DNA of 64,000 bases. It comes from Solirubrobacterales bacterium. GTDB lineage: Bacteria > Actinomycetota > Thermoleophilia > Solirubrobacterales > Solirubrobacteraceae. A program made the translations under genes and the position numbers. Positions 41,849 to 49,793 of the stretch are shown here, one piece after another. Within the stretch, counting starts at the first letter, position 1; every line of letters begins with the position of its first letter. Under the pieces are notes generated by a model, which searched no databases, was not told the origin of the DNA, and saw nothing but the letters and a program-made list of their open reading frames with translations. The stretch is from assembly GCA_003138355.1 (NCBI GenBank), contig PLFX01000025.1:27318-91317 (forward strand), in the 5' to 3' direction.

Positions 41849-41927
41849 CAAGACGTAAACGCGTTTACATCTTGTTCCAGAAACGGCACGAACTTTGATG
41901 CCGCGTTTACGCAAAAACGCCTAGATT
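41849..41927 (+). promoter_or_regulatory. Operator-like palindrome plus repeat and -10 upstream of the sugar transporter
   Basis: Bases 41849-41874 form a 26-bp inverted repeat with one mismatched pair; its core GTAAACGCGTTTAC (41855-41868) is a perfect palindrome. The 9-mer CGCGTTTAC at 41860-41868 recurs at 41902-41910, exactly 42 bp on, about four helical turns. The second copy is part of a looser GCGTTT/AAACGC pair. TAGATT (41922-41927) is a candidate -10. The layout suggests cooperative binding by a regulator, either the OmpR-type protein just upstream or a LacI/ROK-type repressor encoded elsewhere. Confidence 0.6.
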
Positions 41928-42014
41928 CGTTTCGTTCCCGTGTTGCGGGGGTCGCGGCGCGTTGCGCCGGCCTCGGTAGCACAGCAATGTGATCAGAGAG
42001 AGAGGGACCGAAGC

Positions 42015-43250
42015 ATGTCTCTGCTTAGGAGCAGACTCGCCTTCGTCGGCATCGTGTCGGTGGCTATCACCGGCGTGCTGTTTGCGAGCGAGAGCAGTTT
42101 CGCGGCCAAGGCCACGCCGGCCGTGACGTACAAGAACCTCAGTTCCAAGGACTTCAACACGTCGTTCTCGGCGATGAAGGCCCTCGTCCCCCTTGCCAAG
42201 AAGGGCAAGGGCAAGGTGGCGGTGATCCTTCCGGACACGGTGTCCTCGACCCGCTGGACCGAGTTCGACGCGCCATACCTCAACAAGGCGTTGTCGGCCG
42301 CCGGCCTCAAGTCGAGCGACATCATCATTCAGAACGCCCAGGGCAGTGACTCCACCTTCATCACCGACGACCAGTCGGACATCACGGCTGGCGCCAAGGT
42401 GATCTTGATCACCCCGGTGGACTCCGCGACCGGCGATCAGGTCGAGAAGGCGGATTCGGCAGCTGGCGTCAAGACGATCGACTACGACCGGCTGACGCTC
42501 GGCGGTGCCACCACCGGGAAGTACTACGTCAGCTTCAACAACGTCAGGGTCGGTCAGCTGGAGGGCTCGGGGCTCATTTCCTGCGTCGCCGCATGGCACG
42601 TCAGCACCCCGCAGGTCATCGTGAACCACGGCGCCGCGACGGACAACAACGCGACGCAGTTCGCGCAGGGCTACTTCGACGAGCTCAACCCGAAGTTCAA
42701 CGGCGGCGGGTGGACCGATCTCGAGGGCGCGAACGGCTACCTCGCCGGAACATGGGATGGCCCGACGGCCGAGACCGAGTTCCAGCAGGCGTTCACTGCG
42801 CACCCGACCGCAAACGCGACGCTGACGGCAAACGACGCGACCGCCGCTGCGATCATCACCTACCTGCAGCAGGAGGGTGTCAAGCCCGACACGTTCCCGA
42901 CGACGGGCCAGGACGCCTCGCTGCCGGGTCTGCAGAACATCATCAGCGGCTACCAGTGCGGAACGGTCTACAAGCCGGTCTTCCTGGAGGCTCAGGCTGC
43001 CGCGGCGCTCGCGATGTACGCGCGCGCCGGCATGAAGCCGCCGAGCACGCTCCTGAACGGCTCGACGCTGGATAGCGTGTCGAACGTGAACATCCCGTCG
43101 GTGCTCGAGACCCCGGAATGGGTCACGGCGGCGACGATCGAGAAGACGGTCGTCAAGGACAAGTTCGTCCCGGCATCGCAGATCTGTGCCGGCGCGCCCC
43201 CTTCGGGCCCGTCGTACGCCACGGATTGCGCCAAGTACAAGATCAAGTAG
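42015..43250 (+). CDS. Sugar ABC transporter substrate-binding protein (xylose/ribose type)
   Basis: A 411-aa exported protein of the periplasmic-binding-protein-like I type. Residues 1-31 form a signal peptide ending near SSFAA, with no lipobox cysteine. The mature part shows KVAVILPDTVSSTRWTEFD, then ADSAAGVKTIDYDRL, and repeated NDATAAAIITYLQ, as in XylF-like proteins. A GAGGGA about seven bases upstream marks the start. Its gene is followed by the ATPase and permease genes. The sugar is not certain; xylose or another monosaccharide is likely. Signal-peptide type suggests a free or wall-trapped protein, unusual since many Gram-positive binding proteins are lipoproteins. Confidence 0.9.
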   Translation: MSLLRSRLAFVGIVSVAITGVLFASESSFAAKATPAVTYKNLSSKDFNTSFSAMKALVPLAKKGKGKVAVILPDTVSSTRWTEFDAPYLNKALSAAGLKSSDIIIQNAQGSDSTFITDDQSDITAGAKVILITPVDSATGDQVEKADSAAGVKTIDYDRLTLGGATTGKYYVSFNNVRVGQLEGSGLISCVAAWHVSTPQVIVNHGAATDNNATQFAQGYFDELNPKFNGGGWTDLEGANGYLAGTWDGPTAETEFQQAFTAHPTANATLTANDATAAAIITYLQQEGVKPDTFPTTGQDASLPGLQNIISGYQCGTVYKPVFLEAQAAAALAMYARAGMKPPSTLLNGSTLDSVSNVNIPSVLETPEWVTAATIEKTVVKDKFVPASQICAGAPPSGPSYATDCAKYKIK

Positions 43251-43283
43251 GCAAGCAAAGCCGCGTTCTATAGGCTGCGGACG

Positions 43284-44174
43284 ATGATGGCCGATCCCAC
43301 AGACGCGGCTAGCGAAACGCAGGAGGGGAACGTCTCCCGGTCCGCCTTGGCGGACCGGGAGACCAACCCCGGCAGCGAGGCGCGAGGCGGCACACCCGAC
43401 TCTCAGACCCTGCTCTCCCTGCGCGGCATCTCCAAGCACTTCGGTCCGGTGACCGCGCTTGACGGTGTCGACCTGGACGTTCCGTCGGGGCGCGTGACCG
43501 CGCTGATCGGCGACAACGGCGCCGGCAAGTCGACCCTGATCAAGGTGATCGCGGGGATCCACGAAGCCGACCACGGCGAGATCTTCTGGAGCGGCGAGCG
43601 CGTGCAGATTCGCACCCCGCACGAGGCGACCCTGCTCGGCGTTGCGACCGTCTACCAGGACCTCGCGCTGTGCGACAACCTCGACATCGTCGCCAATATG
43701 TTCCTCGGCCTCGAGACCATCAGTCACGGCATGCTCGACGAGACGCCGATGGAGCTGAAGGCCAGGGAGACGCTCACCAGTTTGTCGGTCACCTCGGTGC
43801 GCTCGATCCGCCAACCCGTCGGATCGCTCTCCGGCGGACAGCGTCAGAGCGTGGCAGTGGCCCGCGCCGTGATGGGCGATGCGAAGCTCGTGATCATGGA
43901 TGAGCCGACCGCGGCGCTCGGCGTATCGCAGACGGCGATGGTGCTCGACCTGATCCAACGGCTCGCCGCCGGCGGCATCGCGGTGATCGTGATCTCCCAC
44001 AACCTGAACGACGTCTTCGCGGTCGCCGACCGCGTGGCGATCCTCCACCTCGGCAGGCTCGTCTCCTCTGGGCCCGCATCGGACTACGACCGCCAGAGCG
44101 CCGTCGAGATCATGACGACGGGCGCCTTGAGCGGGCGCGAGAACGGCGCCCGCGAGGCAGCGGCAAGAGCCTGA
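43284..44174 (+). CDS. Sugar ABC transporter ATP-binding protein, single ATPase domain
   Basis: A 296-aa ATPase with Walker A GDNGAGKS (76-83), LSGGQ signature near 198, LVIMDEPTAALGV, and an H-loop in VISHNLND. Sugar importers such as XylG or RbsA usually have two fused ATPase domains (about 500 aa); this has one, so it must homodimerise or pair with another ATPase. The fused ABC-kinase nearby is a close relative and an obvious candidate partner. The first 45 residues are a non-conserved, hydrophilic extension, encoded over a strong hairpin. The start is uncertain: ATG at 43284 or 43287. Confidence 0.9.
   Translation: MMADPTDAASETQEGNVSRSALADRETNPGSEARGGTPDSQTLLSLRGISKHFGPVTALDGVDLDVPSGRVTALIGDNGAGKSTLIKVIAGIHEADHGEIFWSGERVQIRTPHEATLLGVATVYQDLALCDNLDIVANMFLGLETISHGMLDETPMELKARETLTSLSVTSVRSIRQPVGSLSGGQRQSVAVARAVMGDAKLVIMDEPTAALGVSQTAMVLDLIQRLAAGGIAVIVISHNLNDVFAVADRVAILHLGRLVSSGPASDYDRQSAVEIMTTGALSGRENGAREAAARA
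43332..43363 (+). repeat. Perfect 15-bp inverted repeat at the start of the transporter ATPase gene
   Basis: Bases 43332-43346 and 43349-43363 are exact reverse complements with two bases between. A purine-rich AGGAGGGG (43321-43328) lies just before it. The hairpin sits 82 nt after the stop of the binding-protein gene. In many sugar operons a hairpin between binding protein and ATPase protects the upstream mRNA, giving excess binding protein. Here it lies within the predicted N-terminal extension of the ATPase. Confidence 0.7.
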
Positions 44175-44175
44175 G

Positions 44176-45507
44176 ATGACCACGACCGACAATCCACACC
44201 TCGGCGAGGTCGTCGCGCCTCCCGAGATCGAGGAGGAGACCGCAGCCGACCAGGCGCCGCTCGACCGCGACCTGATGGCGCTGCCTCCCGACGCGAGTGT
44301 CAACGAGTACATCACGGCGTGGTTCAAGCGCGTGCGCAGCGGCCAGAGCGGCGTGCTGCCGGTCGTCGGCGGCCTGATCGTCATCATCATCGTCTTCCAG
44401 ATCGAGCGTTCGCAGTTCCTCTCCGCGCTCAACCTCGTCAACCTCCTCCAGCAGTCCGCCGCGTTCATCGTGCTCGGCATGGCGGAGATCTTCGTGCTGC
44501 TGCTCGGGGAGATCGACCTCTCGCTCGGATACTCGGGCGCCGTCGGCGCAGCGGTGATGACGATTCTCGCCTACCCACCGATCAACCTGCCGTGGGAGTT
44601 CGCGATCCTCGCGGGACTCGCGACGACCGCGACGATCGGCTTTGCCCAGGGGCAGATCATCTCCCGCCTGCGGCTTCCCCCGTTCGTGGTAACGCTCGCC
44701 GGCCTGCTGTTCTGGGAGGGCTTCCTGATCTGGGTGATCAACAACCAGAGTCCGTCCAACGGCGGCTCGATCCGGATCAACAACACGGTCATCTACGACA
44801 TCGTCAACGGCAACATGAGCGTCACCGCCGGCTGGATCGTCCTCGCGGTCGCGCTTGTGCTGTTCGGCGTTGTCAGCGTCACACGCGATCGCCGGCGCCG
44901 CGCCGGCGGCCTCGTCGCGCCGCCGCTCGCCCTCACGCTGGCCAAGGTTGCCTTCGTCGCGGTAGGGGGCATCGCGCTCGTGGCGATCTGTGGCATCAAC
45001 CGCGCCGTCTTCACCGGCACGACGGTCAGGGGCATCCCGTGGGTGGTGCCGATCGTGATCGCCATCGTCGTGATGTGGACGGTTCTGCTCAACCGCACCC
45101 GCTTCGGCCGCTACATCTACGCGATCGGCGGCAACCGCGAGGCGGCACGACGGGCCGGCATCAACGTTCACCGTGTCCGCGTACTCGCCTACACGCTCGC
45201 CGGGCTGACCGCCGCCGCCGCGATCATCATCCTCGACTCCCGCACCGGGGGCGCAAACACGGATACCGACGGCGGCCAGATCGTGCTGTACGGCGTCGCG
45301 GCGGCCGTCATCGGCGGCACGAGCCTGCTGGGCGGCCGCGGCAAGATGATCGACGCGCTGCTCGGCGGCCTCGTCATCGCGACGATCTACAACGGCATGG
45401 GCTTGCTCAGCCTCTCGGCCGATTTTCAGTACATGATCACCGCGCTCGTGCTGCTCGCCGCCGTGATCGTGGACGCGGTGTCGCGGCGCGGACAGAGCTC
45501 GGCCTAG
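44176..45507 (+). CDS. Sugar ABC transporter permease (xylose/ribose type)
   Basis: A 443-aa membrane protein with about 10 hydrophobic segments after a 60-residue cytosolic N-terminus. Family motifs are FVLLLGEIDLSLGYSGAVG near residue 110, PPFVVTLAGLLFWEG near residue 172, and YAIGGNREAARRAGINV near residue 314, the region that contacts the ATPase. It completes the transporter with the binding protein and ATPase. It starts one base after the ATPase stop. It ends 33 nt from the convergent receiver-deacetylase gene. Confidence 0.93.
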   Translation: MTTTDNPHLGEVVAPPEIEEETAADQAPLDRDLMALPPDASVNEYITAWFKRVRSGQSGVLPVVGGLIVIIIVFQIERSQFLSALNLVNLLQQSAAFIVLGMAEIFVLLLGEIDLSLGYSGAVGAAVMTILAYPPINLPWEFAILAGLATTATIGFAQGQIISRLRLPPFVVTLAGLLFWEGFLIWVINNQSPSNGGSIRINNTVIYDIVNGNMSVTAGWIVLAVALVLFGVVSVTRDRRRRAGGLVAPPLALTLAKVAFVAVGGIALVAICGINRAVFTGTTVRGIPWVVPIVIAIVVMWTVLLNRTRFGRYIYAIGGNREAARRAGINVHRVRVLAYTLAGLTAAAAIIILDSRTGGANTDTDGGQIVLYGVAAAVIGGTSLLGGRGKMIDALLGGLVIATIYNGMGLLSLSADFQYMITALVLLAAVIVDAVSRRGQSSA

Positions 45508-45524
45508 CCCGAGCGCACTGGTCG

Positions 45525-45536
45525 CGCGGATCCGCG
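45525..45536. terminator. Short palindrome between convergent genes
   Basis: A perfect 12-bp palindrome CGCGGATCCGCG sits in the 33-nt gap between convergent stops. There is no T-run; a terminator role is only suggested by position. Confidence 0.25.
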
Positions 45537-45540
45537 TCCG

Positions 45541-46656
45541 TCAGTCGTTGACAGGAGATTCGATCGGTGCGCGCTGGTCCCAGGCCACGCCATTCGAAGT
45601 CGGTGAGGACGTCGGGCCTGTGATCTCTGCCTCATCGTCCGACCACTCCGGCGAGACGATGGCCGGCGTCTCGCGGACCACCTCGAACGGCTCGACGAAC
45701 CTGGTCTGTCCGTAACGGCTCCAGTAGCGGCTGGTCGCGCGGAGCAGGTCGGCGTCGAGGTAGCGGCGCTGGCGGACGTTCGATGTGTAGGCGCGTACGA
45801 CGGCGAGCTTGCGATCCATGTACTCATCGACCGCCACGAAGCGGCTCGGCTGGAATTCGACGGTGCTCGAGGCGCTCTGGTAGCAGAAGACCCGCGGCAC
45901 GCTCGGGGCCGCCGCGACGGAGGCCTCGTGCACGCTGCGGTGATCCTGGTTGAAGTCGTGGATGCTGTGGGTGTAAAGAGTGTCGGGCGTCAGTTCCTCG
46001 ACCACGCGTCGAATTTCGTTCGTCGTCGCGTCCAGTTCGCCGACGTTGGCGTCGCCGACGTTGATATGGAATAGACGAACGCCCATCAGCTCGGCGGCCC
46101 GTGCCGCTTCGCGAGCGTGGTCCGCAGGGACTCCGCCCACCTCGCCGCCGGTGATCACGAGCGCGGAGACCGAGTGATTCTGCGCGATGTGGGAAAGCAG
46201 GGTGCCGCCACAGCCGACCTCGATGTCGTCGGGGTGAGCGCCAACGGCGAGGATCGTGGCGCTACTCGAGGCACGGCGTCGAGCGCTCAGCGCCGCGAGC
46301 TCATCGATCTTCTCGATCAGCGTCGCGCGGTCGACGGGCTTCGTGAGGAAATCGTCAGCGCCGACGCGGATCGCCTCGACCGCGTTGTCGAAGCTGCGAT
46401 GGCCCGTCAGGATCAGCGTCGCGACGTGCGGCTGCGACGCCTTGATCTTCATCACGAGCTCGAGTCCGCTCATTCCCGGGAGCTCGATGTCGGTGATGAT
46501 CAGGTCCCACTCCTTCTCGCCCGCGGCGGCGAGTGCCGCTTCAGCCGTCGGGGTCCAGCGGACGAGCGCGCGTTCGCGCATCACCTCGGCGGTGACCGCG
46601 GCGAAGATCGCGTCGTCCTCGACGAGCAGGATGCGCAGGCGCCGCGGCGAACTCAT
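45541..46656 (-). CDS. Receiver domain fused to PIG-L/LmbE-family deacetylase
   Basis: A 371-aa fusion. Residues about 7-122 form a complete receiver: acidic pair in VEDD (13-15), acceptor Asp56 in IITDIELP, Thr84 and Lys106 (FLTKP). Residues about 133-330 form a PIG-L-type zinc deacetylase: GAHPDDIEVGCGGTL (139-153) with metal ligands His141 and Asp144, and NQDHRSVH (236-243) with the third ligand His243. Family members deacetylate N-acetylglucosamine-linked substrates (MshB, BshB, GlcNAc-PI) or similar amides. The receiver is expected to switch enzyme activity by phosphorylation; no DNA-binding domain exists. The ATG at 46656 follows a GGGGGA. It is divergent from the hybrid kinase, its probable phosphodonor. 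Confidence 0.92.
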   Translation of the reverse strand: MSSPRRLRILLVEDDAIFAAVTAEVMRERALVRWTPTAEAALAAAGEKEWDLIITDIELPGMSGLELVMKIKASQPHVATLILTGHRSFDNAVEAIRVGADDFLTKPVDRATLIEKIDELAALSARRRASSSATILAVGAHPDDIEVGCGGTLLSHIAQNHSVSALVITGGEVGGVPADHAREAARAAELMGVRLFHINVGDANVGELDATTNEIRRVVEELTPDTLYTHSIHDFNQDHRSVHEASVAAAPSVPRVFCYQSASSTVEFQPSRFVAVDEYMDRKLAVVRAYTSNVRQRRYLDADLLRATSRYWSRYGQTRFVEPFEVVRETPAIVSPEWSDDEAEITGPTSSPTSNGVAWDQRAPIESPVND

Positions 46657-46730
46657 GCTCGTATCCCCCCGCCCTGGACGCATGTTCGAGTCGTCTTCGG
46701 CGCCCAGATAGCCGTTCTTATGTCGTGTCG

Positions 46731-49622
46731 ATGACTCCCGCCAAGCCGAGAGCTGCGAGCCGGACGCCTCAAGCCGGCACTGCCCGCCGGGCGCCGCGCC
46801 CGCGCAGCACCACTCCGAAGACCGCCGCGCCGGCCACGTCGGTCGTCAGCGCTGAGCTCGCTGCCGCGATGCTCGAAGCGATGGATGAGGGCGTGCTCGT
46901 TCTCGATCGCGACTCGAACGTCGTTCACTGCAACCAGCGCGCCAACGACATAACGGCCTTGCCGCTGGACGAACGGCTGAGGCTCACGCCCGAGGAAACC
47001 GCGGCGAGGCTGATCCGCGAGGATGGAACCCCGCACAGGGTCGACACGCTGCCGGCCTACGTGGCCTTGAGGAGCGGCAAGCGCGAGAGTTCCAGGCACC
47101 GCATCGCCCTGCCCGACGGCGGGACGCGCTGGGTCGAGGCGACGGCTACGCCGATTCGCCCTAATGGCGATGGCGAGATGATCGGCGTTTGCGTGGTGCT
47201 GCGCGACGTCACCGAGGCGAAGACCGCGCGCGCTGCGCTCGAGGCCAGCGAGGAGATGAAGAGCGCCGTGATGGCGGCGAGCGTCGACGCGATCCTGATG
47301 CTCGACGGCGACGGCACGATCGTGGACCTGAACCGCTCCGCTGAGCGGCTCTACAAGACGACCCGCGCCGCCGTCGGCGAGACGCTCGAGACGTTCGTCC
47401 CGTGGCGTGACCGCCAGGTTTGGGTCGAGATCCTCGACCGCCTGCGCAGCGATCCAAAGCACTTCCGCGGTCGCCGGCTCACCGGTACCGGCCGGCGCAG
47501 CGACGGCAGCGAGTTCCCGCTCGAGGCAACGATCGATTCGCTCGAAACCGCCGGTCAGCAAATGTTCGTGACCTTCGTCCGTGACGTCACCGAGCGGCGC
47601 GCGGCGGAACGTCGGCTCGCCGACGCTCGCGACGCGGCACTGCGCGCGTCGGTCGTCAAGTCCGAGTTCCTGGCAACGATGAGCCACGAGATACGCACTC
47701 CTATGAACGGTGTCATCGGCAGCCTCGATCTCATCCTTGACTCGGACCTGGAGGACGAGCAGCGCGAGCTGGCGACGATCGCCCGAACCTCGGCCCACGA
47801 CCTACTGGCGATCATCGATGACATCCTCGACCTCTCGAAGATCGAGGCCGACAAGCTCGACAGCCAGGCGATCGAGTTCGACCTCGCGACGCTAGTCGAG
47901 GGCGTCACCGACATCGTCGCCGTGCCTGCCCGGCGCAAGGGACTAGCGCTCGGCTGCTTCGTCGATCCTCGGACTCCGTCGGTCCTTCGCGGCGACGCCC
48001 GGCTGCTGCGGCAGGTCCTGGTCAACCTCGTCGGCAACGCCGTCAAGTTCACCGATGCCGGCGAGGTGGCGATCCGCGCCGAGCTGCAACCGGCTGAGGG
48101 GAATCGCGTGCGCGTTCAGTTCGCGGTCAGCGACACAGGGATCGGAATCCCGGCCGACGCCCGTGAGAAGCTCTTTGAGCCATTCACGCAGGTGGACGGC
48201 AGCTCGACTCGCGCCCATGGTGGTACCGGCCTCGGGCTTGCCATCTCCTCGCGCCTCGTCCGCCTGCTGGGCGGAGATCTGGCGGTCGACTCCGGCGTCG
48301 GTCGCGGCTCGACGTTCTCGTTTGCGGCACCGTTCGAGGTGCCCGAGCGCGCCGCCGATCCGGCCTATGGTCCGCTGCCACAGAGTCGGCCACTGCGCGT
48401 GCTGATTGTCGAATCGGCGGCCAGCGCGGCCGAGACGATCGACCGCTACCTGCGCGCGTGGGGGATGCACACCACGCGGGCTTCCTCGGCGGCGGAGGGA
48501 CTTAAGCTGTTCAGCGCCGCCCTCGTAAACGAGCCCTACGATGCGGTGCTTCTCGCCGTGAGCTCGGCCGAGGAGAACCCTGATGGGCTCTCCTCGCAAC
48601 TACGCGAGCTCGCTGGCGAGGACGGCGTGTTCGTCGTTGCGCTGCTGGACGTCGGCGAGCGACTGGGCGACCGAGCGGCGGAGCCGTTCGATGCCGTCAT
48701 CGCCAAGCCGATCAAGCAGTCGCGCCTCTACGACGCGCTCGCTGGCTGCGATCGCTCAGCCGCCCCCGCCCCGCCGGTCGCGGACGAGGTCCCCGCGGTC
48801 GCGGATCTGCGTGGGCTGCGGATCCTCATCGCCGAGGACAACCCCGTCAACCAGCAGGTGCTGACGCGGCAGGCGAGCCGCCTCGGACTCGTGGTGAACG
48901 CGGTCGAGAATGGCGAGGCGGCACTCGCCGCTCTCGCCGCGGAGACCTACGACGCGGTGCTCATGGATTGCCAGATGCCTGTGATGGATGGCTACGCGGC
49001 CACGCGCGCGATCCGCGGTCGGGAGGCCGCGGGCGGCCCGCGCATGCCGATCGTCGCTGTCACCGCGAACGCGATGCGCGAGGACTACGACCGTTGCCGC
49101 GACGCCGGTATGGACGACTTCGTCGCGAAGCCGGTCACGCTCGCCGCGCTGGCGCAGGCAATCGAGCGCGCCGTCCTGGCAAACGGCCGCGCTTCGCAAC
49201 CGGCGGAGGAAGGCTCGCTCGAGGACGCTCTCGAGCGCGCGAACGGCGCGCAGCGCGACGACGGCTTCGCCATCGACCGTTCGATCCTCGCCGCGTTACA
49301 GGAGGACGTCGGCGGCGCTGCCGCCCTGTCGCGGATCATTCGCCTGTTCCTCGAGCAGCTCGATCCGCAGGCAGTCGAGATTCGCACGGCCGTCCAAGCG
49401 TCAGACCACGCGGCGGCGGCGCGCGTGGCGCACCGGATGAAGTCGAGCAGCGCGACGCTCGGCGCGAGCGCGCTCGCGGAGGTGCTCGCGGAGATCGAGA
49501 CGGCGGCAAACGACGGCGACAGCGCCGCACTGGAAAACCTCGGCCCCGCCCTCGCCCGCGCCGTCGCGAGCGTGCGCAGCGCGTTCGAGGGCGTGATGGA
49601 AGGGCTCGCCGCCGCCAGTTGA
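46731..49622 (+). CDS. Hybrid sensor kinase PAS-PAS-HisKA-ATPase-REC-REC-Hpt
   Basis: A protein of about 963 aa with no obvious membrane segment. Order: two PAS domains (about 45-165, 175-290), HisKA with His319 in MSHEIRTPMNG, ATPase (about 425-535; NLVGNAVKF, DTGIGIP, GTGLGLAIS), a first receiver (about 555-670), a second receiver (about 696-812), and an Hpt domain (about 850-955) with His901 in AHRMKSSSATLG. The first receiver lacks the acidic pair and acceptor (VESAAS, LLAVSS), so it is degenerate. The second is complete (AEDN, Asp746 in LMDCQMP, Lys800). The terminal Hpt predicts a phosphorelay to an external receiver; the divergent receiver-deacetylase is the nearest one. The start is ATG 46731 or GTG 46725. 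Confidence 0.92.
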   Translation: MTPAKPRAASRTPQAGTARRAPRPRSTTPKTAAPATSVVSAELAAAMLEAMDEGVLVLDRDSNVVHCNQRANDITALPLDERLRLTPEETAARLIREDGTPHRVDTLPAYVALRSGKRESSRHRIALPDGGTRWVEATATPIRPNGDGEMIGVCVVLRDVTEAKTARAALEASEEMKSAVMAASVDAILMLDGDGTIVDLNRSAERLYKTTRAAVGETLETFVPWRDRQVWVEILDRLRSDPKHFRGRRLTGTGRRSDGSEFPLEATIDSLETAGQQMFVTFVRDVTERRAAERRLADARDAALRASVVKSEFLATMSHEIRTPMNGVIGSLDLILDSDLEDEQRELATIARTSAHDLLAIIDDILDLSKIEADKLDSQAIEFDLATLVEGVTDIVAVPARRKGLALGCFVDPRTPSVLRGDARLLRQVLVNLVGNAVKFTDAGEVAIRAELQPAEGNRVRVQFAVSDTGIGIPADAREKLFEPFTQVDGSSTRAHGGTGLGLAISSRLVRLLGGDLAVDSGVGRGSTFSFAAPFEVPERAADPAYGPLPQSRPLRVLIVESAASAAETIDRYLRAWGMHTTRASSAAEGLKLFSAALVNEPYDAVLLAVSSAEENPDGLSSQLRELAGEDGVFVVALLDVGERLGDRAAEPFDAVIAKPIKQSRLYDALAGCDRSAAPAPPVADEVPAVADLRGLRILIAEDNPVNQQVLTRQASRLGLVVNAVENGEAALAALAAETYDAVLMDCQMPVMDGYAATRAIRGREAAGGPRMPIVAVTANAMREDYDRCRDAGMDDFVAKPVTLAALAQAIERAVLANGRASQPAEEGSLEDALERANGAQRDDGFAIDRSILAALQEDVGGAAALSRIIRLFLEQLDPQAVEIRTAVQASDHAAAARVAHRMKSSSATLGASALAEVLAEIETAANDGDSAALENLGPALARAVASVRSAFEGVMEGLAAAS

Positions 49623-49793
49623 CGGCCGGAGCCTCGCTAGGTCAACGGCTCGAGCTGACGTCGCACTCGGCCACCCTAATCCGGTGGGCTGGGTTCGCGT
49701 CCCAGGCCGCGCATGGAGACGGCGTCGGCGAGGGCCCGCCACCGGCCAGACCAGCCAGCCGCGTTGACGGCTCGCCCGCCGCCCGATCCACGG

